Notes: generated by a model from the letters alone, not told the origin. Counted from the first letter of the stretch, positions 25,452 to 34,552 are shown. The stretch is DNA of 35,690 nt from Bacteroidota bacterium (GCA_947461125.1 CANHHX010000018.1:1-35690), one strand, 5' to 3'. Made by a program: numbers and translations.

Positions 25452-26798
25452 TTAAAATTTAGGATGGATACCCGTATAATTATGTGGCGTAATCTTTTTT
25501 AATTCTGCTTTAACAGCTGCACTTACTTTTAATTTACCAATAAAAGCGTGTATCGATTTTTTATCGATACTATTATTTCCTCTCGTTAAATCCTTTAAAG
25601 CTTCATATGGGTTAGGGTAGTTTTCTCTACGTAAAATAGTTTGAATGGCTTCTGCTACAACCGCCCAATTGTTTTCTAAATCTGATTTTAATTTAGTTTC
25701 GTTCAAAACGAGTTTACCAAGTCCTTTTTCTATCGATTTAATAGCGATGGTCATATGTGCTACCGGTGTTCCAATGTTACGAAGCACGGTAGAGTCAGTT
25801 AAATCTCTTTGTAATCTACTTACCGGTAGTTTAGCTGAAAGGTGCTCTAACAGGGCATTGGCCATACCTAAATTACCCTCTGCATTTTCAAAATCGATGG
25901 GGTTCACTTTATGTGGCATGGCACTTGATCCAACTTCGCCTTTTTTTGTTTTTTGTTTGAAATAGTCCATAGATATATAGGTCCAAATATCTCTTGACAT
26001 ATCTATTAGTATGTTGTTAATGCGTTTTAGGTTGTCAAAATGAGCAGCAAAATAATCGTAGTGCTCAATTTGTGTAGTAAACTGCATGCGTTGTAGTCCA
26101 AGTCTATCCTCAACAAATTCGTTACCTAATTCTACCCAGTTTCTTTTTGGAAATGCAATATGGTGTGCATTAAAATTACCGGTAGCGCCGCCAAATTTTG
26201 CGGCATAAGGTATGTTTAAAAACAGGGCAATTTGATTGTGCAAACGCTCGACAAATACCATAAACTCTTTACCTAATTTGGTAGGAGAAGCAGGCTGTCC
26301 GTGGGTTCTAGCAAGTAGTGGAATGTTTTTCCAAGTAACAGCCAGGTCTTGAATATGCTGCATTAAATTAATTAGCGCAGGTAAATAATCAAACTCCATG
26401 CTATTTTTCCAGCTTAATGGAATGGCTGTATTATTAATATCTTGAGAGGTTAAACCAAAATGTATCCACTCTTTTAAATCGCTACAATTGGCTTTGTCTA
26501 ACTGAATTTTTAAAAAATATTCTACTGCTTTAACATCGTGGTTGGTAGTAGCTTCTATTTCCTTGATAGTTTTTGCGTCGGCTTCACTAAAATTATCTTT
26601 TAGATCTAGTAAAAACGTTTTGGCTTTTGCAGGCAGCTTAAAAAACTTTTTATCGGCTAAAAAAATGAAGTAGTCGATTTCAACAATAACCCTGTACTTT
26701 ATCAGCGCAAATTCAGAAAAATATTCGTCCAATTGTTGTACCTGCTTTCTGTAACGGCCATCAATGGGTGAAATAGCTGTTAATTGACTTAATTCCAT
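25452..26798 (-). CDS. purB: Adenylosuccinate lyase
   Basis: PurB acts twice in purine synthesis, releasing fumarate from SAICAR and from adenylosuccinate. The 448-residue length and the N-terminal ELSQLTAISPIDGRY are typical of the E. coli-like long form. Landmarks are TNHDVKAVEYFLK near residue 87, the TSQDINNTA segment near 122, ARTHGQPASPTKLGKE near 162, and the fumarase/lyase superfamily signature GSSAMPHKVNPIDFENAEGN (about 288-307) containing the mobile catalytic serine loop. The gene faces the TolB/amidohydrolase gene across the hairpin terminator and diverges from mqnA. Confidence 0.97.
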   Translation of the reverse strand: MELSQLTAISPIDGRYRKQVQQLDEYFSEFALIKYRVIVEIDYFIFLADKKFFKLPAKAKTFLLDLKDNFSEADAKTIKEIEATTNHDVKAVEYFLKIQLDKANCSDLKEWIHFGLTSQDINNTAIPLSWKNSMEFDYLPALINLMQHIQDLAVTWKNIPLLARTHGQPASPTKLGKEFMVFVERLHNQIALFLNIPYAAKFGGATGNFNAHHIAFPKRNWVELGNEFVEDRLGLQRMQFTTQIEHYDYFAAHFDNLKRINNILIDMSRDIWTYISMDYFKQKTKKGEVGSSAMPHKVNPIDFENAEGNLGMANALLEHLSAKLPVSRLQRDLTDSTVLRNIGTPVAHMTIAIKSIEKGLGKLVLNETKLKSDLENNWAVVAEAIQTILRRENYPNPYEALKDLTRGNNSIDKKSIHAFIGKLKVSAAVKAELKKITPHNYTGIHPKF

Positions 26799-26828
26799 AA
26801 TTTGATATCGATTAATGGGTAATTATTG

Positions 26829-26836
26829 TTTCTTTG
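26829..26836 (+). promoter_or_regulatory. Possible -7 element for mqnA
   Basis: TTTCTTTG matches five of six fixed positions of TAnnTTTG. It lies 18 bases before the TTG at 26855 and overlaps the earlier TTG at 26834, which supports the later start for mqnA. Confidence 0.4.
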
Positions 26837-26840
26837 CATG

Positions 26841-26848
26841 CAAATCTA
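26841..26848 (-). promoter_or_regulatory. -7 promoter element for purB
   Basis: Read leftward the bases give TAGATTTG, a perfect TAnnTTTG, ending 42 bases before the purB ATG. With the rightward TTTCTTTG it forms part of the palindrome TTTGCATGCAAA at 26833-26844. Confidence 0.5.
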
Positions 26849-26854
26849 CTTCAA

Positions 26855-27595
26855 TTGAGCAAAAAAATACGTGTTGGGGCTGTAAGTTATTTAAATACAA
26901 AGCCATTACTCTATGGTTTACAGCAGCATGCCGTATATAACAACATCGAATTAATTGAAGATTATCCGGCTAATTTAGCCAAATCTTTAAAGGATAATAC
27001 CATCGATATTGGTCTTGTGCCTGTGGCGGTAATCCCAGCATTAGCAGCACCCTATATTATTTCAGATTATTGCATAGGCGCTACGGGGCCTGTTGCTTCG
27101 GTATGTATTTTTAGCCAGGTTCCTATGGAATCAATCACATCCGTGTACCTCGATTACCAAAGTAAAACTTCTGTAAATCTGGCGCGGATTTTATTAAAAA
27201 ATTATTGGAAACAAGATGTTTTGCTCTTAGAAGCCCCTTCGAATTTTATGGATTTAATTGATGATACAACGGCTGCTGTAATAATAGGAGATAGGGCATT
27301 AGAAAAATACAATAGCTATCCTTACCGATATGATTTAGCAGAAGCCTGGATAAACTATACGGGTAAGCCTTTTGTATTTGCTACATGGGTGGCCAATAAA
27401 CCAATAGATGAAGTATTTATTGCAAATTTTAATGAAGCCAATGGGCTGGGACTTAATAATATTGATACAGTAGTTGAACAGCTATCGCACAATTATAACA
27501 GCTACGATTTACATGCTTATTTCACAAAAAATATTAGCTACAATTTAGATGCGGCTAAAAAAGAGGGCATGGCCCAATTTTTATCTTTATTATAA
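26855..27595 (+). CDS. mqnA: Chorismate dehydratase MqnA (futalosine menaquinone pathway)
   Basis: MqnA converts chorismate to 3-enolpyruvylbenzoate, the first step of the futalosine route to menaquinone. The product, about 246 residues, is a periplasmic-binding-protein-like fold with the family start KIRVGAVSYLNTKPLLYGL and the DIGLVPVAVIPAL and GPVASVCIFS segments. YPYRYDLAEAWINYTGKPFVFATW near residue 158 is also characteristic. Two TTG starts are possible (26834 and 26855) and there is no upstream in-frame ATG. The second puts the conserved KKIRVG directly after the start and keeps the candidate promoter outside the gene. mqnB, mqnC and mqnD are not in the window; the UbiD-like decarboxylase at 8650 may serve a late step. 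Confidence 0.92.
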   Translation: MSKKIRVGAVSYLNTKPLLYGLQQHAVYNNIELIEDYPANLAKSLKDNTIDIGLVPVAVIPALAAPYIISDYCIGATGPVASVCIFSQVPMESITSVYLDYQSKTSVNLARILLKNYWKQDVLLLEAPSNFMDLIDDTTAAVIIGDRALEKYNSYPYRYDLAEAWINYTGKPFVFATWVANKPIDEVFIANFNEANGLGLNNIDTVVEQLSHNYNSYDLHAYFTKNISYNLDAAKKEGMAQFLSLL

Positions 27596-27598
27596 AAC

Positions 27599-28402
27599 CT
27601 AATTGTAGTTTTTAGTGATTCTATTTTTGATAAATTTCCAGATGTACTGAAAAGATACCCTGTTTTCGGTATAAATAACTTCCTTATTGTCAATGAGAGT
27701 TTTTAAGTTATCGAGGTACCAATCTTTGTGCTTGTCTACAATGTAATTGATAAGCGCTGCTCTATTAGGGATGGTATCGTTTGCAAGCGTAGATTTACTT
27801 GTTTGTCTGTAAAATAATAAGTGATCTGGAATGACGTGTACATTCCAGTTTTTTTGTGCAATTCGAATATAAAATTCCCAATCTTCGTAACCCATTTTCA
27901 TAGCCTCATCATATCCGCCAACTTCATCCCACACTGTTTTTTTTACCATTGCACAGGCAGGACATTGATTGGAAAATAAAAAGTTAGCAGCGGTTCCTCC
28001 TCTTGGCTTTGAACTGCCCGTTTTGTTTCCAAAAAAACGGATATAACTTGTTACCACAGCGGTTTCTGGCTCTTTTTCAAAAACCGCTAATGCTTTTTCA
28101 AAAAAAGTATTGTCAAAATAATCATCGGCATCTAGTGCAGCAATAAATTGACCCTTTGCGTGCTTAACTCCTGTGTTTCTAGCCGCAGACATGCGCCCAT
28201 TAGCCTGATGAATAACCTGTATTTGTGGGTCATTGAATAAAGTATCTAAATAGCTAATAGTAGCCTCTTCAGTAGAGCCATCATTCACAACTATGATTTC
28301 AAAACTGGTAAAGGTTTGCTGCTTTAATTTGGCAATGGTTTCAGGTAAATATTTACCATCATTATAACAAGGGATAACAACACTAATGTGTGGATTTGTC
28401 AT
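27599..28402 (-). CDS. Family 2 glycosyltransferase
   Basis: The 267-residue GT-A enzyme begins HISVVIPCYNDGKYLPETIAKLKQQTF, followed by EIIVVNDGSTEE (nucleotide-binding aspartate) and FIAALDADDYFD, whose DADD is the metal-binding DxD. A later segment, GYEDWEFYIRIA, carries the ED pair typical of the catalytic base. There is no membrane segment, so it probably works on the inner face of the inner membrane. The chosen ATG at 28402 lies 12 bases after the methyltransferase stop; an upstream TTG at 28426 would overlap that gene and only add a non-conserved stretch. It closes a leftward two-gene unit with the FkbM methyltransferase. The sugar and acceptor are unknown. Confidence 0.9.
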   Translation of the reverse strand: MTNPHISVVIPCYNDGKYLPETIAKLKQQTFTSFEIIVVNDGSTEEATISYLDTLFNDPQIQVIHQANGRMSAARNTGVKHAKGQFIAALDADDYFDNTFFEKALAVFEKEPETAVVTSYIRFFGNKTGSSKPRGGTAANFLFSNQCPACAMVKKTVWDEVGGYDEAMKMGYEDWEFYIRIAQKNWNVHVIPDHLLFYRQTSKSTLANDTIPNRAALINYIVDKHKDWYLDNLKTLIDNKEVIYTENRVSFQYIWKFIKNRITKNYN

Positions 28403-28413
28403 GTTGGTTAGAT

Positions 28414-29232
28414 TTACCTGTAACAAAAAATATTAAGTTGAACATCGTAGATGGTGCCCGTTTGTTTTTGATAAAAAGGCATATCTAAATTGTCGGCAGC
28501 CATCTTAATGTAAGTTTTAAAGCCTGCATTTGAAACAATGCTTAAGATGGTTTCTAATTTGAATGTCTCAGTAGTTAAACCATGATATTCTATAAATAAA
28601 TGCTCCACTTTATGTAGTTCGTTTTCGATGTCTTGAACAACAGGATATTCTGCCCCTTCGATATCAATTTTTAATAAATCGATCTGGGTTTGCCCCGCTA
28701 AAATAGCAGCTAATTGTACGGTAGGAACTTGAAAGCTACTATTTCCAGAAACATCAATGCTACTTGCTTCAGATCCTTTGTTGTCAAATGAAATGGTTCC
28801 GTTTTCTGTCCAAACTGCTGCTCGATGAAGTGTATAGTTTCTAATACTATTTTGAGCCATATTTTTTTCAAAAATACCTGCTAAACTTTCATCTGGTTCG
28901 AAAGCAATAAGTGTAGCATTTGGATAAATCGTTTTAAAGTACAAACTACTAATACCAATATTCGCCCCACAATCTATAATAACTGGATTAGACTCATTGG
29001 TTTCAAAACGATATATTTCACATACAAATATTTCATTATACGTCTTTAACAATTCATAAGGTCGCTTGTATAAAACGGATACCGGTCCAAGATTTCTTAG
29101 TTTAAGGTTGGTATCATCTTCATGCTTAATTATTTTTCCAGTGAACCAAGGAATAGGGGCAAACCGAGATTGGGCCTCCTGCCAATTGAGGTTTTTTCTA
29201 ATGCCATTCAGTATATTTGTAATCAAGCCCAT
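28414..29232 (-). CDS. FkbM-family SAM-dependent methyltransferase
   Basis: The 272-residue protein has the FkbM pattern. The SAM-binding motif NPVIIDCGANIGISSLYFK (about 82-100) is followed by ATLIAFEPDE with the acidic ribose-binding residue. IDLLKIDIEGAEYPVVQDI, near 189-207, is the hallmark of the family. A short N-terminal helix region precedes the fold. Such enzymes usually O-methylate sugars in surface polysaccharides or natural products, which fits the surrounding glycosyltransferases. The start codon is only 15 bases from the divergent glycosyltransferase start, so the two genes have mutually embedded promoter regions. It is the first gene of a leftward unit. Confidence 0.9.
   Translation of the reverse strand: MGLITNILNGIRKNLNWQEAQSRFAPIPWFTGKIIKHEDDTNLKLRNLGPVSVLYKRPYELLKTYNEIFVCEIYRFETNESNPVIIDCGANIGISSLYFKTIYPNATLIAFEPDESLAGIFEKNMAQNSIRNYTLHRAAVWTENGTISFDNKGSEASSIDVSGNSSFQVPTVQLAAILAGQTQIDLLKIDIEGAEYPVVQDIENELHKVEHLFIEYHGLTTETFKLETILSIVSNAGFKTYIKMAADNLDMPFYQKQTGTIYDVQLNIFCYR
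29212..29219 (+). promoter_or_regulatory. -7 promoter element for the rightward glycosyltransferase pair, inside fkbM-like gene
   Basis: TATATTTG is a perfect TAnnTTTG, 28 bases before the ATG at 29248. A TTG at 29186-29188 could be a -33 element, though the 23-base spacer is long. The whole element lies within the first codons of the divergent methyltransferase gene. Confidence 0.5.
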
Positions 29233-29247
29233 AATTACGTTCTATTA

Positions 29248-30189
29248 ATGAATCAACCACTTGTATCTATATGTATTCCAGCCTATAAAAAGCCAGAATA
29301 TGTTGTTCGTTGCATAGAATCTGTGCTTAAACAAACTTACAAGCAGGTTGAAATTGTCATTTCTGATGATTCTCCCAACCAAGATATAAAATTAGCAATA
29401 GAATCTTACAATTCTAGCATCTCCATTAAATATTATCACAACAATCCTGCATTAAAAAGCCCGATTAATTGGAACAATGCACTCAATAATGCAAGTGGCC
29501 AGTTGTATATGCTAATGCACCAAGACGATTGGTTTGAAGCGAGTCATGCCATAGAAACCTACGTAGAAACTTTTAAAGCGAATCCAATAGTAGATTTTGT
29601 TTTTTGTAGAAATACGGCCATCCAACCGGATGGTCAAAAATTAGAATTACAAGCAATTCCTTCCTTATTAGAGGATATGCAAAAGCATCCCAATCATTTG
29701 GTGAGAGCAAATGTTATTGGTCCACCAAGTAATACCATGCTAAGAAGTAATGTTTTTGTCAGGTATGACGAAGCCTATATTTGGCTGGTAGACGTAGATT
29801 ATTATGTTCAGCTATTAGAAGCGGGTCATTCCTATAAATATCTTGATCAGCATTTAGTAAGCATTGGACTCCATGAAGATCAAACCACCGTTTTTTGCCG
29901 CAACAACGAAGATGTAATTATTAAAGAAAATATTTGGTTTGCCACTAAAATTGGAAACAAAGCCTTTAAAGATATTTTCATTTACGATTATTATTGGCGC
30001 TTACTTCGTAACTATAAAATTCGCTCGGTACAAGATATAACTATAACAGGGGTTGAAGAACAAACTATTTTACCTGTGATTCTTCATATGCTTGGTTTAC
30101 AAAAAAATATTCCATTATCCATTTTAAAAATGGGTGTGATATCAAAGATCCTCATGTTTTTTAATTATTTGTTCAAACCCAATCATTAA
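29248..30189 (+). CDS. Family 2 glycosyltransferase
   Basis: The 313-residue GT-A protein begins NQPLVSICIPAYKKPEYVVRCIESVLKQTY, then VEIVISDDSPNQD (nucleotide-binding DD) and GQLYMLMHQDDWFE, where HQDD is the DxD-like metal site. I chose the ATG at 29248 because the conserved GT2 start follows at once. The frame runs 42 codons further upstream, but that stretch is antisense to the methyltransferase gene and contains the promoter. There is no clear membrane helix. A second glycosyltransferase starts five bases after the stop, so the pair form an operon. The donor and acceptor cannot be told. Confidence 0.88.
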   Translation: MNQPLVSICIPAYKKPEYVVRCIESVLKQTYKQVEIVISDDSPNQDIKLAIESYNSSISIKYYHNNPALKSPINWNNALNNASGQLYMLMHQDDWFEASHAIETYVETFKANPIVDFVFCRNTAIQPDGQKLELQAIPSLLEDMQKHPNHLVRANVIGPPSNTMLRSNVFVRYDEAYIWLVDVDYYVQLLEAGHSYKYLDQHLVSIGLHEDQTTVFCRNNEDVIIKENIWFATKIGNKAFKDIFIYDYYWRLLRNYKIRSVQDITITGVEEQTILPVILHMLGLQKNIPLSILKMGVISKILMFFNYLFKPNH

Positions 30190-30194
30190 AAAGC

Positions 30195-31166
30195 ATGCTT
30201 TCTGTTGTAATTGTAAATTATCATTCTACACCCTGGCTAACAAAGCTTTTTGCTTCTGCTTATCAATATTATGCGGCAGAAAATATAGAATGGATAGTAG
30301 TGAATAATGCATCAGAACCAAATGATCAACAAAATTTGCAGCAGCAGTTTTCCTTTATCACCTGGCTTGAAATGGGCTATAATGCTGGTTTTGCAAGGGC
30401 ATGCAACAAGGGAATAGAAGCTTCTAAGGGAGACGCAGTATTACTTTTAAATCCTGATACGTATTTTACCGATCATAGTTTAATTACTTGTTACAATCAA
30501 TTAAAAGCCAGTAGAGCAGTTGCTTGTGGCGTTCAGCTCTATACACCAGACGGTCTTCCTCAATACAGCGCCTCACATTTTATGCGTGGCGGATTAAACT
30601 ATTTATTAAAAATTCCTATTTGGGGTTCTATTTTAAAAAAAATCGGTTCTATTGCACAAGTAACTAAACCTAGTTTAGATAAAGCCGTTGGCACACAGCA
30701 AGTAGGTTGGATTTCCGGAGCTTTTTTAATGGTAAAAAAAGAAGCAATTGATAAAGCAGGTATGCTTGATGAATCATTTTTTTTATATGGGGAGGAAGTA
30801 GAGTGGTGTTATAGACTTGGTAAATTAGGGGCACTTGAATTATATGGTAATTTAAGCGTAGTGCATTTAGAAGGTGTAAATATTTCGAATGCAAGTGGGA
30901 GCGAAGTAAACGATTATAACTATTTGTACGATAAAAAAGGATTACAACTCATGGTATCCAATCATTTATTGGTACATAAGGTTTTTGGAATAGGTTGGTG
31001 TTTATTTCATTACTTCAATTATATATGGGGCGCCATCATTTGCCTAGTAGCCAATCCAATCAATCAAAAGAAAAATGCATTATTATTTGCTGGCAATTGC
31101 TTAAAGCTAACTGTATGGATGCCAGCCATACTATTTAATGTAAAAAAGCTCTATAAAGTATTGTAG
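30195..31166 (+). CDS. Family 2 glycosyltransferase, rhamnosyltransferase (WbbL)-like
   Basis: The 323-residue enzyme starts LSVVIVNYHSTPWLTKLFASAY and has WIVVNNASEPND and NAGFARACNKGIEASKGDAVLLLNPDTYF; the NPDT replaces DxD as in rhamnosyltransferase-like GT2 proteins. GWISGAFLMVKKEAIDKAGMLDESFFLYGEEVEWCYR (about 171-207) is the conserved catalytic-base region with the EE(V)EW pattern. One or two hydrophobic segments near the C-terminus (VFGIGWCLFHYFNYIWGAIICLVA) may anchor it to the membrane. It is the second gene of the rightward pair. Its end is three bases from the end of the next, convergent gene. Confidence 0.9.
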   Translation: MLSVVIVNYHSTPWLTKLFASAYQYYAAENIEWIVVNNASEPNDQQNLQQQFSFITWLEMGYNAGFARACNKGIEASKGDAVLLLNPDTYFTDHSLITCYNQLKASRAVACGVQLYTPDGLPQYSASHFMRGGLNYLLKIPIWGSILKKIGSIAQVTKPSLDKAVGTQQVGWISGAFLMVKKEAIDKAGMLDESFFLYGEEVEWCYRLGKLGALELYGNLSVVHLEGVNISNASGSEVNDYNYLYDKKGLQLMVSNHLLVHKVFGIGWCLFHYFNYIWGAIICLVANPINQKKNALLFAGNCLKLTVWMPAILFNVKKLYKVL

Positions 31167-31169
31167 TTT

Positions 31170-32072
31170 TTAAAGTCCAATGAGTCCCTTTAAGGTGTCA
31201 ATTCTAAACTTTACGATGGGCCAAAATTGTTGCGGCCTGCCTTTAATGGTATATCCAATACCTAATACAATAGCAGCGCCTAATTTTATTACATATTCAA
31301 TAATCTTTTTACTATAACTGATTGTGCCAATGGCGAGAGTTCTGGTTTTCTCGCCACGCCCCATGCCACTTGCCACATTGTATAAATAAGTAGGCGTAAG
31401 TTTTTTGGTTTCTACAATATGATGTACTACAATCGATGGGTCATAATAAATGGTATACCCTAGTTCCATAATGCTATAAAAAAGGGCTTTCCCTTCGCCA
31501 CCAATTCGCACAGAACCCACAACACCCGGAAGTGCTACATTAAAACCACCCACTTTATCGTAAATGTCTTTTCGAACAATCATGTTAGACTCAAGTGGAT
31601 ACTTGCCATTCTTAAAAGCGGTATAGGTTTCGCTGTAATGGAAATGACCTACCATCGAAGAAACATAATAACTCATCCAGCTAGGTTCCGCTGGTATATA
31701 TTTTGGAATAATTCTACCCCCAAATCCAACACGCTCCGGATAATTATGGATATGCTTTAAAATATTCTGTACAAAATCAGAAAAAGCAACTGCGTCGTCA
31801 TCCATAAAACAAAGCCATTGACCCTTTGCGATTCCTGCACCAGTGTTACGCGCAAAAGAAGCGCCCTGCTTTTTTTCGGAGGTTATAATAAAATTACCAA
31901 GCGGGTGCGCTGCTCTCCAATTATTGGCAATTTGCAAACTATTATCTGACGAATTATTATCAACAAATATTACTTCAAAATCTTGCAAATTAGCGTTACC
32001 CTCGTATAAGCTATCGAGTGCACCAGAAATATAACTGGCTCTATTATAACTGCAAATTACAATTGATAACAT
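31170..32072 (-). CDS. Family 2 glycosyltransferase
   Basis: The 300-residue enzyme begins LSIVICSYNRASYISGALDSLYE, then FEVIFVDNNSSDNS and GASFARNTGAGIAKGQWLCFMDDDAVAF with DDD as the metal-binding motif. The C-terminal part contains a hydrophobic stretch (IKLGAAIVLGIGYTI) that may anchor it at the membrane. Its ATG overlaps the stop of the YfhO-like gene by one base (TAATG), so it is translationally coupled to that gene. This pairing suggests that the two proteins act on one lipid-linked glycan, but neither donor nor acceptor is known. Confidence 0.9.
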   Translation of the reverse strand: MLSIVICSYNRASYISGALDSLYEGNANLQDFEVIFVDNNSSDNSLQIANNWRAAHPLGNFIITSEKKQGASFARNTGAGIAKGQWLCFMDDDAVAFSDFVQNILKHIHNYPERVGFGGRIIPKYIPAEPSWMSYYVSSMVGHFHYSETYTAFKNGKYPLESNMIVRKDIYDKVGGFNVALPGVVGSVRIGGEGKALFYSIMELGYTIYYDPSIVVHHIVETKKLTPTYLYNVASGMGRGEKTRTLAIGTISYSKKIIEYVIKLGAAIVLGIGYTIKGRPQQFWPIVKFRIDTLKGLIGL

Positions 32073-34552
32073 TAATCTTTTTTAGACCTGATATAAAATA
32101 CAATAGATCCAACAGCCAATAGCCAAACAAGTGATACAGCACCCAAACCTAATTTATTGGCTAAAATCACTTCGGTAGGTTCAAACTTAAATGTGATTTT
32201 ATGAGAACCTACTGGAACTTCGATGGATCGTAATACATAATTACACTTATAAATAGGAGTTTCTTTGTCATCAATAAATGCTTTCCAACCAAATGGGTAA
32301 TAGACTTCACTAAAAACAGCTAGTTGTTTTGAACTTGAATTGCTAGCATAATCCATTTGATCATTTTGCTTGCGAACAAGCCTAATACTTGCCAAACTAT
32401 CCTTTGTATATGCTGTATCTAATTTCCAATCTTGTTTTTCAGCAACAGCAAGTGTAGCTGGATCAAAGTTGGTTATAGTTTTCATTACTGCAGCCGCATC
32501 TGGTTGTAAAGAAACGCGTTCTACAAACCACGCATTACCAAGTGCATCTGGGTTGGCAATGGTATCTTTTGAAAGATCGCCCTGAATAAAATACTTGGTA
32601 TTTAACATATTGGCAGTAGGCATACAATTAGGAAAATTATACCACTGATTTTCAATTAAGTCTTGATAAATACTCAGTTTTGCTGGGTGATATCCACCAA
32701 CACTATGGTGGAAGTATGAGTTAAGAGCGCCCGAATTGAATGCACCATTAATGCCACCACGTAAATCTAATACCCGGTAATAGCTTGTATCTTTTAGTAT
32801 CGCGGCATCGGTGGGTGAAGGATTAAAATTAGCCTCTGCTTCAACAGCCTCAGAAAAATTAGACGCATTAAAATATTGTAAGTCTACTTTAAATAAATCA
32901 AATAGTGCTACAAAACCAATGGCTATTATAAAAATATTTAATGACAAAAACTTCTTATAGTATAAAAATATAGCCACAAATAAAACTGCTGCTAATCCAA
33001 GTGATTTAAATAAATCTGACGAAAACATAGCTTGTCTGTCAGCAGCTAAACCATCTACTAAACTTGCAACTGGCGCTTCAAATGCAGCACGTTGATTAGG
33101 GTCTGGGATCTGTTGAACTTGTTGTATAAGATCGGCTTCGGAAGTACTTTTAAAGTTTTGGGTTGCATAAAAATAAAACGCAACTAAAAATAAACCGATC
33201 GTAATAAATAAAGCAGGTTTTATTTTTTGTAAAAATGTTTCTTTATTGTCGGCAAATTTGTTAGCAATTTCTTGTGCACTTAATAGCGCCATCATACCTA
33301 ATAACAATGTAGGAATCACCATAATCATGCTAGGAGCTCTAAACTTATTGTAAAATGGTAAATGGTCTAGCATAAAAACATTAAAGCTTTCGAAATACAA
33401 ACCATAGGAAAGTAATATGGAAAGTAGGATAGCGCCTCCCATCCAAAAACGGTGCTTGATATTTTTAAAACCAAAACCTATGAGTGCGAGGAGTCCAAAT
33501 AAAAAACCTATGTAAGGAGGACCAGCAGTATACCCAATGCCACCCCAATAAAAACGAATATAACCTTGTAACTGCTGTGCAACTTGTTGCGGCATACTTT
33601 GTAATGCTTCAATTGCCTTTGAATTAGTGGGATCAATATTATTAGGGTCGCTTCCACCACCATAAATATTGGGGAATAAAAGCACTAGCGGTTCTGGTTT
33701 GAGCATACTATAATCTAATGCGTAGGCTTTACTTAACCCTTCTGTTGACTTGGTTCCGTCCGCTTTTGCGAGCACCGAGCCACCTCTAATAGAAGCCTTA
33801 CCATAATTATAGGTACTAAAAAGCATCGGAGCATTACTTAAAATACCTAAGAGTATAACAATAGCAGCACCTGCAAAACATTGTAGTATTGATTTGTATG
33901 TTTTTGCCTTGATCCATACAATTAAGTAATACAACGAAATAAATCCTGCAATAATAAACGTGTAATATGCAATTTGAAGGTGATTACAACCAAAAAGTTC
34001 AGTACTTGCTATGGCAAGTAGAATCAGGCCCAATAAAAATTTTCGTTCGTAAACAAGAATTAAGGACCCAATAAAAAAAGGCATATAAGCAATAGCATGT
34101 AATTTGGTAATATGTCCTACAATGGCAATTATAGGGTTGTAGGTAGCAAAACCATATCCCAGTGCCCCCACAATACCTATTAAAAAATGAACTCCTAATA
34201 CCTGAGATAAAAAGTAAAAAGCCAAACAGGCCAAGAAAAAATAACCCATGGGTTCAGGTAAGCCCATCTGAAATAACGCGTCTAATTTACCAAGTGAAAA
34301 TGCAAATGGAATGATGCCCGTAATTTGATAAGCTGGCATTCCAGCAAACATGCCATTTGTCCAATAGGGAAGCGAACCTGTTACTTCTTTACTTTTTAGT
34401 GCATCTTGCGCCATTCCTTTCCATTGTACCACATCCGATTGTTGTAAAACTTTACCTTCTAAAATAGGTTTACAATACAGTACAGCCACCACTAAAAAAA
34501 TACCAATGGCTATTAAATGGGGAACAGTTGATTTCAGGTTAAATTGCTTCAT
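32072..34552 (-). CDS. YfhO-family polytopic membrane protein (GT-C-like)
   Basis: The 826-residue protein has about 12-14 membrane helices in its first 580 residues (from IAIGIFLVVAVLYC at 14 to IFIIAIGFVALFDLF near 560), then a periplasmic domain of about 210 residues, and a last helix near the C-terminus (LGLGAVSLVWLLAVGSIVFYI). The helix pattern, the YNKFRAPSMIMVI segment in the membrane part, and the YYPFGWKAFIDD and FKFEPTEVILA strands before the last helix match YfhO proteins. In Bacillus subtilis YfhO is implicated in glycosylating lipoteichoic acid using a lipid-linked sugar; here a comparable surface-glycan role is inferred. It leads the leftward unit with the coupled glycosyltransferase. 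Confidence 0.85.
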   Translation of the reverse strand: MKQFNLKSTVPHLIAIGIFLVVAVLYCKPILEGKVLQQSDVVQWKGMAQDALKSKEVTGSLPYWTNGMFAGMPAYQITGIIPFAFSLGKLDALFQMGLPEPMGYFFLACLAFYFLSQVLGVHFLIGIVGALGYGFATYNPIIAIVGHITKLHAIAYMPFFIGSLILVYERKFLLGLILLAIASTELFGCNHLQIAYYTFIIAGFISLYYLIVWIKAKTYKSILQCFAGAAIVILLGILSNAPMLFSTYNYGKASIRGGSVLAKADGTKSTEGLSKAYALDYSMLKPEPLVLLFPNIYGGGSDPNNIDPTNSKAIEALQSMPQQVAQQLQGYIRFYWGGIGYTAGPPYIGFLFGLLALIGFGFKNIKHRFWMGGAILLSILLSYGLYFESFNVFMLDHLPFYNKFRAPSMIMVIPTLLLGMMALLSAQEIANKFADNKETFLQKIKPALFITIGLFLVAFYFYATQNFKSTSEADLIQQVQQIPDPNQRAAFEAPVASLVDGLAADRQAMFSSDLFKSLGLAAVLFVAIFLYYKKFLSLNIFIIAIGFVALFDLFKVDLQYFNASNFSEAVEAEANFNPSPTDAAILKDTSYYRVLDLRGGINGAFNSGALNSYFHHSVGGYHPAKLSIYQDLIENQWYNFPNCMPTANMLNTKYFIQGDLSKDTIANPDALGNAWFVERVSLQPDAAAVMKTITNFDPATLAVAEKQDWKLDTAYTKDSLASIRLVRKQNDQMDYASNSSSKQLAVFSEVYYPFGWKAFIDDKETPIYKCNYVLRSIEVPVGSHKITFKFEPTEVILANKLGLGAVSLVWLLAVGSIVFYIRSKKD

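Noticed and set aside
29122..29247. A 42-codon upstream extension of the glycosyltransferase at 29248.
   Set aside because: It is antisense to the FkbM methyltransferase and carries the promoter; the GT2 domain starts right after the ATG at 29248.
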